Shown: positions 45,036 to 54,815, counted from the first letter of the stretch. The stretch is 64,000 nucleotides of DNA from Deltaproteobacteria bacterium (GCA_016218725.1 JACRDB010000168.1:17209-81208), one strand, 5' to 3'. Notes: generated from the sequence alone by a model not told the origin. Made by a program: numbers and translations.

Positions 45036-46435
45036 CGGTTGACCACCGGCGGGGACGGGAGTCCGAGGGTGAGCACCCGGCACAGCGCCGCGTCCGGGCA
45101 GCGCGTGCGCTGCTCGGCGGACACGGCCATGTTGGGCCGCAGGCGCAGGACCTCCACGGTGGAGTCCAGGAAGTCCATGATGAAGAGGTACTCCCCGCGG
45201 GGGTCCCTCACGAGCTGGTGGGGCCCTCGCTGGGTCTGGAGCCGGGTGACCACCCGCCGCGCCTCGGGGTCGATCACCGTGAGCCGCCGGGAGTCATAGG
45301 ACACCACGAAGACCAGGGTCCTCGGGGCGCCATCGACCTCGGCGGTGAGGGCCGTGAGCCTGGAGGGGCCGAGCGGCAGGGCCAGCACCTCGGTCACCGC
45401 GGGGCGGTTGAGGTCCGTGAGGTCCAGCGTCAGGAGCGCCTCCGGCGAGCGGCTGACCACGTACGCGCGGTTGCTCCCGGGGGCGGGGTCCAGCGCCACG
45501 GCGCGGCTATTGGCCCCGGTGTTGAGCCCCTGCACCGGCGCGAGCGCCGCGCGGTAGAGGAAGGGCCGGGCGTCCTGGAGCGGTCCGCTGCCGGGGTAGG
45601 CCTGGAGGAGCGTGAAAGTGGCCTCGGAGCGCGAGGTGGCGAGCCAGGTGCTACGGCTGCGGTCCCCGCGGCGCACCAGGGCCAGGGAGCTGAGCCCCGC
45701 GGGGAGCTGGCCCACGACGTTCATGAGCTGCGGGGCGGCGCTCTGGCCTGCGCCCGCCAGGGCGATAGGGTCCCGGAAGAGCGAGGCCCTGGGGAGGTTC
45801 GGGTCCGTGCTCTGGTGCACCACGGTGATCCAGCCCTGGGTCTCGTCCACGGAGAGCGCCGCGGGGTCCGGGGGCAGGACATCGTTGCGCAGGCCCTGGA
45901 CGGGGTCTACGCCGGCGCGGTGGCTGGCGCCGCAGGCCCCTCCCGGGTCTCCGCCGTTGCCGCAGTCCAGGGCCCCGTCGTCCCGGGAGCCGTCCGGGGC
46001 GCGGTTCAGGTCAAACCAGGTGAGGGAGCCGTCCCCGCGGACGATGACATACAACCGATCCCGACCCGCGGCGGGGTAGCGCACCCACGCGGCGTCCACG
46101 CCGAAGGGGCTGATCCTGCGGGTCTGGTCGGGCCTCGGAATGAATGGCGATTCATCGCAGAAGAACGCCCCCGGGGCGTCCGTGTCCGGGGAGCACCCGC
46201 GGGCCTCGGGGGAGGCCGCCCGGGCGCGGACCCGGTCCAGGTCCACGGCGACGACGGTGCCGCCGTTGTAGGCCAGGTCAAAGTCCGAGTTCACCACGTA
46301 GAGCCAGCGCCCTTCGGCGTCTACGGCCCCGGCGATGGGGAAGAAGAACTGGTCCCGGGGGGGGTCCCGTCCGGGGTTGTCCGGGCACCCGGAGAGCGCC
46401 GCGAGGCAAAGGAAGACCGTACGTTTCCACCGCAT
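45032..46435 (-). CDS. YncE-like beta-propeller lipoprotein
   Basis: 467 residues. Signal MRWKRTVFLCLAALSGCPD with lipobox LSGC. Propeller strands recur: GAVDAEGRWLYVVNSD, VVAVDLDRV, SRAVALDPAPGSNRAYVVS, LLTLDLTDLNRPAVTEVL, LVRDPRGEYLFIMDFLDSTV. A seven-bladed YVTN-type propeller is likely. Six Cys cluster in the first half. No catalytic residues assigned. First gene of the presumed transcript with the next lipoprotein gene, mutS and the GT-C gene. Confidence 0.78.
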   Translation of the reverse strand: MRWKRTVFLCLAALSGCPDNPGRDPPRDQFFFPIAGAVDAEGRWLYVVNSDFDLAYNGGTVVAVDLDRVRARAASPEARGCSPDTDAPGAFFCDESPFIPRPDQTRRISPFGVDAAWVRYPAAGRDRLYVIVRGDGSLTWFDLNRAPDGSRDDGALDCGNGGDPGGACGASHRAGVDPVQGLRNDVLPPDPAALSVDETQGWITVVHQSTDPNLPRASLFRDPIALAGAGQSAAPQLMNVVGQLPAGLSSLALVRRGDRSRSTWLATSRSEATFTLLQAYPGSGPLQDARPFLYRAALAPVQGLNTGANSRAVALDPAPGSNRAYVVSRSPEALLTLDLTDLNRPAVTEVLALPLGPSRLTALTAEVDGAPRTLVFVVSYDSRRLTVIDPEARRVVTRLQTQRGPHQLVRDPRGEYLFIMDFLDSTVEVLRLRPNMAVSAEQRTRCPDAALCRVLTLGLPSPPVVNR

Positions 46436-46478
46436 GAAGCGCGCGGAGGCTAAGCCCCGCGGGCGCGCGGCGCAAGCG

Positions 46479-48425
46479 TCACTCCCAGCCCGGGATGCGC
46501 TGGAGCCCCTCCGGGGTCCGGGTGCTGGGGTTGTTGCGCGGCGGCGGAGGCGGGCTCTGTGGCCCAGCGGGCTGCTGCGGGCGCGGCGCGGGCGTGGGGT
46601 CCGGCGTGGCGCGGGGGTTGCTCCGGGCGGTGCGGCGGGGGCCTCGGCCGTCGCGGGCGTCCAGGTCCACCCGGAGGACCACCGGGGTGGACGGCCCGAC
46701 GGTCACCTGGGACCGCTCGTACCCCGGGGCGACGACGTCGTAGGTGTCATCTCCGCTGGCGGGGCGCACGACCCTCACGGGGGTGGGGCCGATGCGTTGG
46801 CGCCCGCGGAAGACCACGGCCCCCGGCGTGACGGACTCGATGAGCACCGGCGGCAGGGGCTCGCCCACGGGGTTGACCAGCGGCATCGGCGGCACCGACG
46901 GGACCGCGGAGGGGCCCATGGGGGCGCCCTCCAGCACCGGCGCCGAGGGCTGCGGCGCGGTGGGGCGCAGCACGGTGAACGCCGGGGCGGCGCTCTTGAC
47001 CCCCACGAGGGCGAAGAGGGCGAAGCCTATGGCCGTGCCGGAGCCCAGCACCCCTGCGATCAGGGGCGCCCGGGACCGGATTCGGGACATGGAGAGCGTG
47101 GTGGTGGTGGGCGTGGGCTGGTAGGCGCGGCTCGGGTCGAGCTCGAGGCCCGGCATGCTCGGGCCCTGCACCAGCGTAGGGGACTCCTGCACGAGGTCCT
47201 GCGCCCCGAAGGGCGGCATTGACGGCGCGGTCGCCGCGGCCCCGGGCATCGAGGGCCTCGGCGGCGAGGAGGTGCGCACGGTGGGACCCGGGCTCCCGGG
47301 GGGCCTCGGGGCCATGCTGGCGCGGGCCTCCGGGAGCATCACGCCGGGTCTGGTCTCGCCGTCCTCGGGCTCATAGCCACCGGGGAAGGAGGGCCTTGGC
47401 ATCTGGATGGTGCGCTGGTCCTGCTGGTCCTCCAGGGCGCGGGCGTGGCGCCCCTCGCGGATCCTGCGCAGGTCGCCGTAGAGCTCCGCCATGGAGGCGT
47501 AGCGGGCGTCCCGGGCCTTGGCCAGGCACTTGAGAATCACCGCCTCGAAGGACGCGCTGACCTTCACCTCGGGGAAGGCCCTGGGCGGCAGCGGCGCGTG
47601 GTACAGGTGCGCCGTGAGGATGCCCATGAGGTTCTCGGCGTCGAAGGGCACCTTGCCGGCGACCATCTCGTACATCATCACGCCCAGGCCGTAGATGTCC
47701 GTGGTGTGGTCGATGTTGCGCTCCCCGGAGGCCTGCTCCGGGGACATGTAGTGCGGCGTCCCGAAGACGCTCCCGGTGCGGGTGCGCGCGGCCTTGGAGT
47801 TCTGCACCTTGGCGATGCCGAAATCCAGGATCTTCACGAAGTACGGGTCCTCCGGGCGCTTCACGATGTGGAAGTTGTCCGGCTTGATGTCCCGGTGCAC
47901 GATGCCGATCTTGTGGGCGGCCGCGAGGCCCTCGGCGATCTGCATGGAGATGTGCAGGGCGAAGTCCTCCGGGAGGCCCTGGCGCCGCTCGCCGCTGGGG
48001 GTCTTGGGCATGCGGGCCATCACGTCCCCGAGGGATTTGCCCTGGAGGTACTCCATCACGAAGAAGCGCGAGCCGTCGGGCAGCGAGCCCCACTCGTGGA
48101 TGTCCACGATGTGCGGGTTCCGGATGGCCGCCGAGGCCTTGGCCTCCTGCTCGAAGCGCGCGACGAGCTCCGCCTCGGCGCTGTACTCCGCGCGCAGGAC
48201 CTTGACGGCGAAGCGCTTGTTGCTGCGGTCCTGGGCGCGGTAGACCACCCCCATGCCCCCGTCCCCGAGGACGCCGTCGATGGTGTACTTGTTCAGGATG
48301 GTGGTGCCCACCAGGCGGTCCCGCTCGCTGGCCACCACGATGAGGTCCAGCACGGCCCCGTCCACGTCGCAGATGCGCGCGTTGCTCTCCAGGAAGCGCT
48401 TCTTGCATTTAGGACACTGGCGCAT
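46479..48425 (-). CDS. Membrane Ser/Thr protein kinase with zinc-ribbon-like N-terminus and PEGA domain
   Basis: 648 residues from ATG 48425. Cys4, Cys7 and Cys19 (CPKCKKRF...RICD) form a partial zinc-ribbon-like start. The kinase domain spans ~48-320 and is complete: GDGGMGVVY, VKVL Lys75, HRDIKPDN (177-184), DFGIAK (201-206), GTPHYMSPEQ. A Pro-rich linker leads to one transmembrane helix (near residue 460) and a C-terminal PEGA-type beta domain (VTPGAVVFRGRQRIGPTPV, then VAPGYERSQVTV), probably periplasmic or facing the envelope. The tail is Pro/Arg/Asn-rich. It is probably active and likely autophosphorylates. The target is unknown. The TPR gene is 85 bp upstream on the same strand. Confidence 0.92.
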   Translation of the reverse strand: MRQCPKCKKRFLESNARICDVDGAVLDLIVVASERDRLVGTTILNKYTIDGVLGDGGMGVVYRAQDRSNKRFAVKVLRAEYSAEAELVARFEQEAKASAAIRNPHIVDIHEWGSLPDGSRFFVMEYLQGKSLGDVMARMPKTPSGERRQGLPEDFALHISMQIAEGLAAAHKIGIVHRDIKPDNFHIVKRPEDPYFVKILDFGIAKVQNSKAARTRTGSVFGTPHYMSPEQASGERNIDHTTDIYGLGVMMYEMVAGKVPFDAENLMGILTAHLYHAPLPPRAFPEVKVSASFEAVILKCLAKARDARYASMAELYGDLRRIREGRHARALEDQQDQRTIQMPRPSFPGGYEPEDGETRPGVMLPEARASMAPRPPGSPGPTVRTSSPPRPSMPGAAATAPSMPPFGAQDLVQESPTLVQGPSMPGLELDPSRAYQPTPTTTTLSMSRIRSRAPLIAGVLGSGTAIGFALFALVGVKSAAPAFTVLRPTAPQPSAPVLEGAPMGPSAVPSVPPMPLVNPVGEPLPPVLIESVTPGAVVFRGRQRIGPTPVRVVRPASGDDTYDVVAPGYERSQVTVGPSTPVVLRVDLDARDGRGPRRTARSNPRATPDPTPAPRPQQPAGPQSPPPPPRNNPSTRTPEGLQRIPGWE

Positions 48426-48509
48426 CGCGGCCTTGGACCCTTTGCTGGGAGAACGCCTCCCCCAATGGTTAGCCTGTTCCGGGCGAAAGCACAAACGCCC
48501 CGTAGACCC

Positions 48510-49523
48510 TCAGGGCCTGCGGGCTCCTTGGGTGCCCAGGGAGGTGAGGCGCGCCCGGGCCCGCGCCGCCAGAGGGTCCTGGGGGCTCAGCCGGAGCACC
48601 GCGCGGAAGGCGTCCATGGCGCCGGGTACGTCCCCGGCGGCCGCTCGGATCAGCCCGGACAGGTAGTGCAGGTTGGCCTCCTGGGGAGCGAGGCCAAGGG
48701 CCTCGTCCACGCGGGCGCGGGCCGCGGGGAGCTGCCCGCTGGCCGCCAGGGCCTGGGCCAGCTCGCCCAGCACTGCCGCGGTGGGGGGGCGCTGGAGGCT
48801 CCGGGCCCGCTCCAGGGCGAGCACGGCCCCTCGGGGGTCCCCCAGGCGCCGAAGCGCAGGGCCTGCCAGGGCCAGCACCGAGGCGTCCCGGTCCCCACGA
48901 CGGACGGCGCCCCGCAGGGCCTGGAGGGCTTCATTCCGGAGCGGGGACCCGGCGGGAGGGTCCCCGGAGGCCAGGAGGAGCCCGAGGTAGAGCCCTGGCA
49001 GCGGGTCGTCGGGAAGGGACCGCTGGGCGGCGCGGTACGCCGTGAGGGCCCTGGGGGTGTCATGGCCGTCTTCCGCGCACTGGCCGAGGGTGGTGTGGGC
49101 CTCGCCCAGCGAGGGGGTGGTGCGCAGGGCGGCTTCGAGCTCGGGGATGGCCTCGGCGCAGCGGTGCAGCTCCCGGAGCGTGGCCCCGAGCTCCGCGCGG
49201 GCCTCGGCCAGGGTAGGCTGGAGCCTCAGGGCCTCGCGGAAGAGGGCCTCGGCGTCGGCGTGGCGTCCCTGGCGGAAGGCGACCTCACCCAGGTAGAACA
49301 CGGGCCTGGCGTCCCGGGGGTCGAGCCTGCGGGCGGCCTCGAAGCGGGGGAGGGCCCCGGCGAGGTCTCCGCGTTGCATCAGCGAGTCCCCGGCGGAGAA
49401 CTCCACTTCGGCGGGGGTGGGGCGGGCCGCGGGGCCTCGGAGGGGGAAGGGGAGCCTTGGGGCCTGGGCGAGGGCCCCCGGCGCCCAGAGGGCGAGGCAG
49501 AGACAGAGGGCGGCGCGGCGCAT
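48510..49523 (-). CDS. Secreted TPR-repeat protein
   Basis: 337 residues from ATG 49523, with a Sec signal peptide ending APGALAQA (likely signal peptidase I site). Then about eight tetratricopeptide repeats, for example GDLAGALPRFEAARRLDPRD, GRHADAEALFREALRLQPT and GDVPGAMDAFRAVLRLSPQD. TPRs build a protein-binding solenoid, here in the periplasm. It lies upstream of the PEGA kinase gene on the same strand and is divergent from the second kinase gene, so a shared envelope-signalling context is plausible but unproven. Confidence 0.88.
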   Translation of the reverse strand: MRRAALCLCLALWAPGALAQAPRLPFPLRGPAARPTPAEVEFSAGDSLMQRGDLAGALPRFEAARRLDPRDARPVFYLGEVAFRQGRHADAEALFREALRLQPTLAEARAELGATLRELHRCAEAIPELEAALRTTPSLGEAHTTLGQCAEDGHDTPRALTAYRAAQRSLPDDPLPGLYLGLLLASGDPPAGSPLRNEALQALRGAVRRGDRDASVLALAGPALRRLGDPRGAVLALERARSLQRPPTAAVLGELAQALAASGQLPAARARVDEALGLAPQEANLHYLSGLIRAAAGDVPGAMDAFRAVLRLSPQDPLAARARARLTSLGTQGARRP

Positions 49524-49593
49524 GGGTTCTCCAGGTACCAGGAGACGCACGGGGCGGGCGAAAGATTCGCGCCATGATACGGTTCCGGGGCTG

Positions 49594-51441
49594 ATGGTGT
49601 CGGGCGATCCGTTTCGGGGCGCGGGGCTGGTGGGGGGGCGCTACCGGGTGCTCCGGGCCCTCGGGGACCCCGGGGGCTTCGCGACCACCTATCTCGCGCT
49701 GGACACGCGCCTTGCGGACATGGAGGTGGCGCTCAAGGTGCTGCACCGCGAGCACCACCAGAGCCCCGAGAGCCTCGCGCGCTTCGAGCAGGAGGCGCGG
49801 ATCCTCGCGGGGTTCAACCACCCACACCTCGTGAAGCTCCGGGACTACATGGCCTCGGACGGGAGGCTCCTGCACGTGCTGGAGCTGGTCCCCGGGCGCA
49901 CCCTGGACGAGTGGCTCCGTGCCCACCACACCGCGGGGACCGAGCCCCCGCCGGGCTCCCTGGAGCGCTTCTTCGCGCAGGTGTGCAGCGGGATCGCCTA
50001 CGCCCACGCGCGGCGGCCCGAGGCGGTGGTGCACCGGGACCTGAAGCCCGCGAACGTGATGGTGGTGGAGCTCGCGCACACGGAGCCCACGATCAAGGTG
50101 TTGGACTTTGGCATCGCGAGGGTGGGGGTGGGGCGCCACACCCAGGGCCTCGGGCCCGGGACGGACCCGTACTCCGCGCCGGAGCAGCATGCGCTCCGGG
50201 GCGCGATCGGTCCCTGGACGGACGTCTTCGCCCTCGGGGTGACCTTCCTGGAGATGCTCCTGGGCACGCCCGACGCGGACGACCACGGCGGGTCCTGGTG
50301 GCACCGGGTGCGCGAGGCTGGCGAGCCCTCGCGGAGCCTGGCGTCCATGGCCTCGCGGAGGGCCTGGCCGGGCCCCGCGGTGTGGGCCGTGCTGGAGCGG
50401 GCGCTGCAGCGGGAGCCCTCGGCGCGGCACCCTCACGCGGGCGCGCTGCGCGAGGACTTCCTGGAGGCGCTGCGCGAGGACGCCGAGGCCACGACGGTGG
50501 CGCCGAAGAGAGCGGCCCCACCCGGGCCCTCGGGCGCGGCCTCCGTGGGCCTGGTCCCGTCGTGGTCCGAGGTGACCCCGGCGCTCCTGCGGTCTCCGAG
50601 CGAGCACCTGGGCTGGCGGGGCGAGCGGCTCCCCACGGGGGTCCTGCGGGGGGATGAGCCCGATCGCTACCGTGTGCTGGACCCCACCGGGGCCTCGCTA
50701 GAAATGGTGTACATCCCTCCGGGGTGGTGCCAGCTCGGGGCCGACGACGACACGCTCCACAGGCTCTCCCGGCGGGCGTTCCTGATCACCGAGGGCTTCC
50801 TGGTGGGGCGCTTCCCGGTGACGGTGGGGGCCTTCCATCGCTTCGTGGAGCACACCGGGTACCGCACCACGGAGGAGGTGCTGGGCTACCGCCACGCGTG
50901 GAGAAACCCAGGCTACGAGCCTCTGGACCTGGTCTTCACGCAGGGTCCGTCGCACCCGGTGGTGTGCGTCACCTGGCACGACGCGATGGCATGGTGCCGC
51001 TGGGCGGGCCTGAGCCTCCTGACGGAGGCAGGCTGGGAGTACGCCGCCCGGGGCCCCGAGGGGAACCCCTGGCCCTGGGGCCAGGAGCCCCCGAGCCCCG
51101 AGCGCCTCTGGTGGTCCGGGGACGGCCTCCGACGAGAGAGCACCGCACCGGTAGGATCGCACCCTACGGGTAGGAGCGTGTGGGGTGTTGAAGACCTTTG
51201 TGGTGGCGTGTGGGAATGGACCGCGGATGTATGGAACCCTGAGCGTCGAGAGACCAGCGGTCCTGCGACGGCGGCGCCGGACCCCTGGAGCGAGGGCTAC
51301 GCGACCCGTCCCCGGGCGCGCCGCGGGGGAGGCTGGTGGAGCGTGGGCGAGCGCATGGTGAGGGCGGCCGCGAGGGCGCCGTGTGGCAGCGCGCTGGCGG
51401 CGGTGGACCTGGGCTTCCGGTGCGCGCTGCCGTTGCCGTGA
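49594..51441 (+). CDS. Ser/Thr kinase fused to a formylglycine-generating-enzyme-like (SUMF1) domain
   Basis: 615 residues from ATG 49594. The kinase domain (~15-290) has VALKVL Lys48, HRDLKPANVM (147-156), DFGIAR (171-176) and YSAPEQ. The Gly-rich loop is unusual (ALGDPGGFATTYLA). A ~75-residue linker leads to an FGE-sulfatase (SUMF1/EgtB/PvdO-type) domain from ~365: LEMVYIPPGW, a FLVGRFPVTVGAFHRF segment, HPVVCVTWHDAMAWCRWAG, LCGGVWEWTADVW, RGGGWW and a final GFRCALPLP. Kinase plus FGE-like fusions (Pkn1-type) are known in Chlamydiae and myxobacteria; in most the FGE domain serves binding, not formylglycine formation. No transmembrane helix is seen, so it is probably cytosolic. Confidence 0.9.
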   Translation: MVSGDPFRGAGLVGGRYRVLRALGDPGGFATTYLALDTRLADMEVALKVLHREHHQSPESLARFEQEARILAGFNHPHLVKLRDYMASDGRLLHVLELVPGRTLDEWLRAHHTAGTEPPPGSLERFFAQVCSGIAYAHARRPEAVVHRDLKPANVMVVELAHTEPTIKVLDFGIARVGVGRHTQGLGPGTDPYSAPEQHALRGAIGPWTDVFALGVTFLEMLLGTPDADDHGGSWWHRVREAGEPSRSLASMASRRAWPGPAVWAVLERALQREPSARHPHAGALREDFLEALREDAEATTVAPKRAAPPGPSGAASVGLVPSWSEVTPALLRSPSEHLGWRGERLPTGVLRGDEPDRYRVLDPTGASLEMVYIPPGWCQLGADDDTLHRLSRRAFLITEGFLVGRFPVTVGAFHRFVEHTGYRTTEEVLGYRHAWRNPGYEPLDLVFTQGPSHPVVCVTWHDAMAWCRWAGLSLLTEAGWEYAARGPEGNPWPWGQEPPSPERLWWSGDGLRRESTAPVGSHPTGRSVWGVEDLCGGVWEWTADVWNPERRETSGPATAAPDPWSEGYATRPRARRGGGWWSVGERMVRAAARAPCGSALAAVDLGFRCALPLP

Positions 51442-51445
51442 CCGG

Positions 51446-54319
51446 TCAGGGGCGGGTGACGCCGATGGTGTAGGCGCCGGAGGCGCCCGAGAAGCCGTCG
51501 ATGAGCAGGGCGTGGGCGCCGGCGCCGGCGGGGATGGTGGCCGAGAGGCTGGAGCGGTCGCCGCAGAGGGAGCCGAAGGGCGGCGGGCCCACGGGGGCGT
51601 CGTTGTTGCACGCGTCGCCCACGCCGGAGCCGTTGCGGACGTAGAGCACGGTGTCCCAGGAGGCCCGCAGGCACGTGGAGGCCGAGAGGGCGCCGGAGGC
51701 CGAGGCGGGGCAGGTGACCCACCAGTATGCGTCTTCGGGGCCGCTGCCGCCGCAGGCGCTGGTGGTGCCGCTGGTCCCGCTGGTGGTGCCCGACGGGGTG
51801 GAGCTCCCGGCGCGCAGGGCCGCGACGCGCCCGTTGCCGACGCTCAGGTGCTGGAAGGTCAGCGTGGCGGCGCCCGCCGCGCCGGACTGCACCGAGAGGA
51901 CGAGGTACCAGGTCCCCGCGGGGAGGATCGTGAAGACCTGGCTCCCGCGGGAGACGGCGCAGTCAATGCCGCCGACGTTGTCGCAGACGAGGTCCCCGGC
52001 GGTGCGGGACGTGATGGGGGAGGCGCAGCCTGACGCGAAGAAGAGCTTGCTGTTGAACCCCGGCGAGGCCAGGGTGTCGGCGTAGACGAGCTCCCGGCGC
52101 GTGAGGGTGAAGCGGTAGAACACGTCCCCGAGGCCCGCGCCGAGGCACGGGGCGTCCAGGTCGTGGGCGGCGGCCACGGTGGTGGCGCTGACGGTGAGCG
52201 TCGGCCCGGCGGCGAGGTTGAGCTCCGTGGCGCCCGCGCAGCGGTCGTTGGCGGGCGGCGGCGTGGCGCAGACGCCCGCGGCGCAGGACTGGCCTCGGAG
52301 GCAGGCGCGTCCGCAGGCGCCGCAGTTGGACGGGTCCGTCTGGAGGTCCACGCAGGCCCCGGCGCAGGGGGTCCTCGGGCGAGGGCACAGGAGCGTGCAA
52401 GCGCCCCCGGAGCACACCTGCCCGGCGCTGCACCGCTGGCCGCAGCGGCCGCAGTTGGAGGGGTTGGCGCTGGTGGCGGTCTCGCACCCGTCGGCGGCCA
52501 TGCCGTTGCAGTCCGCGAAGCCTGCGTTGCAGGCCCCGACGGCGCAGGCCCCCGCGCGGCAGGCGGGCGTGGCGTTGGCGAGGGCGCACACGGCGCCGCA
52601 GGCGGCGCAGTTGCGCGGGTCCATGGCGGTGGCCACCTCGCAGCCGTCGGCGTCGGCGCCGTTGCAGTCCGCGAAGCCCGCGGCGCAGGTGAGGTCGCAG
52701 GCCCCGAGGGCGCAGCGCGGGAAGGCGTTGGCCCGCGCGGCGCAGCGGTTCCCGCAGCGGCCGCAGTGGCTCACGTCCGCCAGCAGCGACACCTCGCAGC
52801 CGTTGCCTCCCGCGGCGTCGCAGTCGCCGAAGAAGCGGTTGCAGGCGAGCCCGCAGGCGCCTCCCGCGCAGGAGGCCATGGCGTTGGTCCCGACGGGGCA
52901 TGCGTTGCCGCAGCGCCCGCAGTTGGACACGCTGCGGGTCACGTCAACGCAGGCGCCGCCGCAGAGGGTCTGCCCGGCGGGGCAGCTCGTGGCGCAGGCG
53001 CCGGCGGCGCACACCTGCCCGGCGGGGCAGCGCTGGCCACAGCGGCCGCAGTTGGCGTTGTCCGCGCGGGTGTCCTGCTCGCACCCGTCGGCGGCCATGC
53101 CGTTGCAGTCCGCGAAGCCTGCCTCGCAGGTCCCGACGGCGCAGGCCCCCGCGCGGCAGGCGGGCGTGGCGTGGGGCGTGGCGCAGGTGGTGCCGCACCC
53201 GCCGCAGTTCCTCGGGTCCGCGTCGAGGCGGGCCTCGCAGCCATTGGGGGCCGCCCCGTCGCAGTCCCCGAAGCCCGCGTTGCACTGCGCCGCGCAGGCG
53301 CCCGCGACGCAGCGCGCCGACGCGTTGGCCCCGGCGGGGCACGCGGCCCCGCAGGCGCCGCAGTGGGCCGCGGCGGCGCGCAGGTCCACCTCGCAGCCGT
53401 TGCCGGCCCCGCGGTCGCAGTCCCCGAAGCCGGTGTTGCACACCACGGCGCAGGCGCCCGCGGTGCACGTCGCCGTGGCGTTCGGGCCGACGGCGCAGCG
53501 GCCGCTGCAGCGGCCGCAGTTGGCCGGGTCCGCGGTGACGGGCGTCTCGCAGCCGGTGGCCGGGTCCAGGTCGCAGTCCCCGAAGCCCGCGCCGCAGCGC
53601 GCCACCGCGCACCGGGAGGCCACGCAGGCCGCCTCGCCGTTGGCCACGCCGCACGCGTTGCCGCAGGCGCCGCAGTTGCGCGCGTCCACGGCGAGGGCCG
53701 CGCACGCCCCGTTGCAGCACGGCTGCCCCGCGGGGCACGCGCGGCCGCAGGCGCCGCAGTTGCGCGCGTCCCCCTGGGTGTCCAGGCACTGCCCCGCGCA
53801 GCAGGCCTGGGCCCCGCCGCACTCGCCGTCGGCGCGGCAGCCCATGCACCGCCGGGTGGACAGGTCGCAGCGGGTCATCCCGGGGCAGTCCCCGTCGGCG
53901 CGGCACCCGGGGACGCAGAGCCCTGCCTCGCAGCGGGTGCCGCTCGGGCAGGTGTCCTCGGCGGTCGAGCACTGCACGCACACCCCCCGGGCGGCGTCGC
54001 ACACCAGGCCCCGAGGGTTGCCCTCACAGTCCCGGTGCTGGGCGCACTCGCGCGCCCCGTCCGAGGGCGGCCCGTCCGTGGAGGCATCCCCGGCGGACGC
54101 GGTGTCCATCCCCGGGGGGACGTCCTGCGCGGGGGCAGTGTCCGGCGCGGCGGAGTCCGCGGGGGTCGAGTCCAGGGCGGCGTCCGGGGTCGCGGAGTCC
54201 AGCGGGCCGGAGTCCGGTGCCTGGACCGCGGGCCCGCCGCCGCCGGGGCAGGCCGAGAGGCCCAGGAGCGCGAGGGCGAGCCAGGGAAGGTGCGCGCGAG
54301 CTTCAAGAAAGGCAGCCAT
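51446..54319 (-). CDS. MopE-like Cys-repeat lipoprotein with C-terminal PPC-like domains
   Basis: 957 residues from ATG 54319. Signal ends LLGLSAC (lipobox), then ~80 residues of Asp/Ser/Pro/Ala linker. Cys-rich region ~95-660: first CRADGDCPGMTRC-type motifs, then about ten units of the GF-x-DC(D/N)G...GCE...NCGRCG type and several shorter NCGACG units. From ~665 come two beta-sandwich domains: GLGDVFYRFTLTRRELVYA with AGTWYLVLSVQSG, and AYWWVTCPASASGALSAST with GAGAHALLIDGFSGASGAYTI. These are typical of bacterial pre-peptidase (PPC-like) domains. It is a smaller relative of the giant protein at 17.8 kb with a different C-terminus. Convergent with the kinase-FGE gene, four bases between stops. 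Confidence 0.85.
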   Translation of the reverse strand: MAAFLEARAHLPWLALALLGLSACPGGGGPAVQAPDSGPLDSATPDAALDSTPADSAAPDTAPAQDVPPGMDTASAGDASTDGPPSDGARECAQHRDCEGNPRGLVCDAARGVCVQCSTAEDTCPSGTRCEAGLCVPGCRADGDCPGMTRCDLSTRRCMGCRADGECGGAQACCAGQCLDTQGDARNCGACGRACPAGQPCCNGACAALAVDARNCGACGNACGVANGEAACVASRCAVARCGAGFGDCDLDPATGCETPVTADPANCGRCSGRCAVGPNATATCTAGACAVVCNTGFGDCDRGAGNGCEVDLRAAAAHCGACGAACPAGANASARCVAGACAAQCNAGFGDCDGAAPNGCEARLDADPRNCGGCGTTCATPHATPACRAGACAVGTCEAGFADCNGMAADGCEQDTRADNANCGRCGQRCPAGQVCAAGACATSCPAGQTLCGGACVDVTRSVSNCGRCGNACPVGTNAMASCAGGACGLACNRFFGDCDAAGGNGCEVSLLADVSHCGRCGNRCAARANAFPRCALGACDLTCAAGFADCNGADADGCEVATAMDPRNCAACGAVCALANATPACRAGACAVGACNAGFADCNGMAADGCETATSANPSNCGRCGQRCSAGQVCSGGACTLLCPRPRTPCAGACVDLQTDPSNCGACGRACLRGQSCAAGVCATPPPANDRCAGATELNLAAGPTLTVSATTVAAAHDLDAPCLGAGLGDVFYRFTLTRRELVYADTLASPGFNSKLFFASGCASPITSRTAGDLVCDNVGGIDCAVSRGSQVFTILPAGTWYLVLSVQSGAAGAATLTFQHLSVGNGRVAALRAGSSTPSGTTSGTSGTTSACGGSGPEDAYWWVTCPASASGALSASTCLRASWDTVLYVRNGSGVGDACNNDAPVGPPPFGSLCGDRSSLSATIPAGAGAHALLIDGFSGASGAYTIGVTRP

Positions 54320-54419
54320 CGGGAGGCCTCCGGCGGACCCTACGCGCCTCGGGGGAGCGCTCGCGGGGCCCACCAACACAGGGCCTGGAGTGTACCATGG
54401 CGTCGTGGACGGTACGCGT

Positions 54420-54815
54420 GTGTCACGGTCCCTGACCCCTGCGCACCGCGCGCGGCGCGCCCTGCCCTGGGCCCTGGCGGGGCTGCTGGCATGCGCCCGT
54501 CCCTCGGAGTCCGAGCCCGTCCGTAGGGCCGCCGTGGCCCCCGTGGCGCACGCGATGCCCGCCGTCCCGGCGACCGGTCAGGAGGGCGAGGCCTCGCCAG
54601 CGATGGTGCCCGCCCAGAGCACCACGGGCTCGTGCATGCGCGACAGCGACTGCGTCCCGGACGACGTGTGCATCCCGCGGCGCTGCGTCCCGAGGCGCCG
54701 GGTCCGGCGCCCGCGCGGGAGCTGCCCCGACGTGGTGATCCCCTGGACCCTGGAGTGTCGCTGCGAGGGGCTGCGCTGCCGCACCCGCCGCCACGACGGC
54801 CGCGGCGGACTCTAA
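54420..54815 (+). CDS. Small Cys-containing lipoprotein
   Basis: 131 residues from GTG 54420. The hydrophobic N-terminus ends in LAGLLAC, a good lipobox. After an Ala/Pro-rich spacer, CMRDSDCVPDDVCIPRRC resembles the Cys motif at the start of the MopE-like proteins (DxDC...C...C). Arg-rich segments (VPRRRVRRPR and CRTRRHDGR) follow, with a few further Cys. Divergent from the MopE-like lipoprotein gene by 100 bp. Its 3' end overlaps that of the homocysteine methyltransferase gene by 4 bp. Start uncertain; GTG 54405 is also possible. Confidence 0.6.
   Translation: MSRSLTPAHRARRALPWALAGLLACARPSESEPVRRAAVAPVAHAMPAVPATGQEGEASPAMVPAQSTTGSCMRDSDCVPDDVCIPRRCVPRRRVRRPRGSCPDVVIPWTLECRCEGLRCRTRRHDGRGGL

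Noticed and set aside
52163..54526. Long plus-strand frames opposite the second MopE-like gene
   Set aside because: Mirror image of the Cys-repeat coding strand. Only the last part, from 54420, has a signal peptide and is kept.
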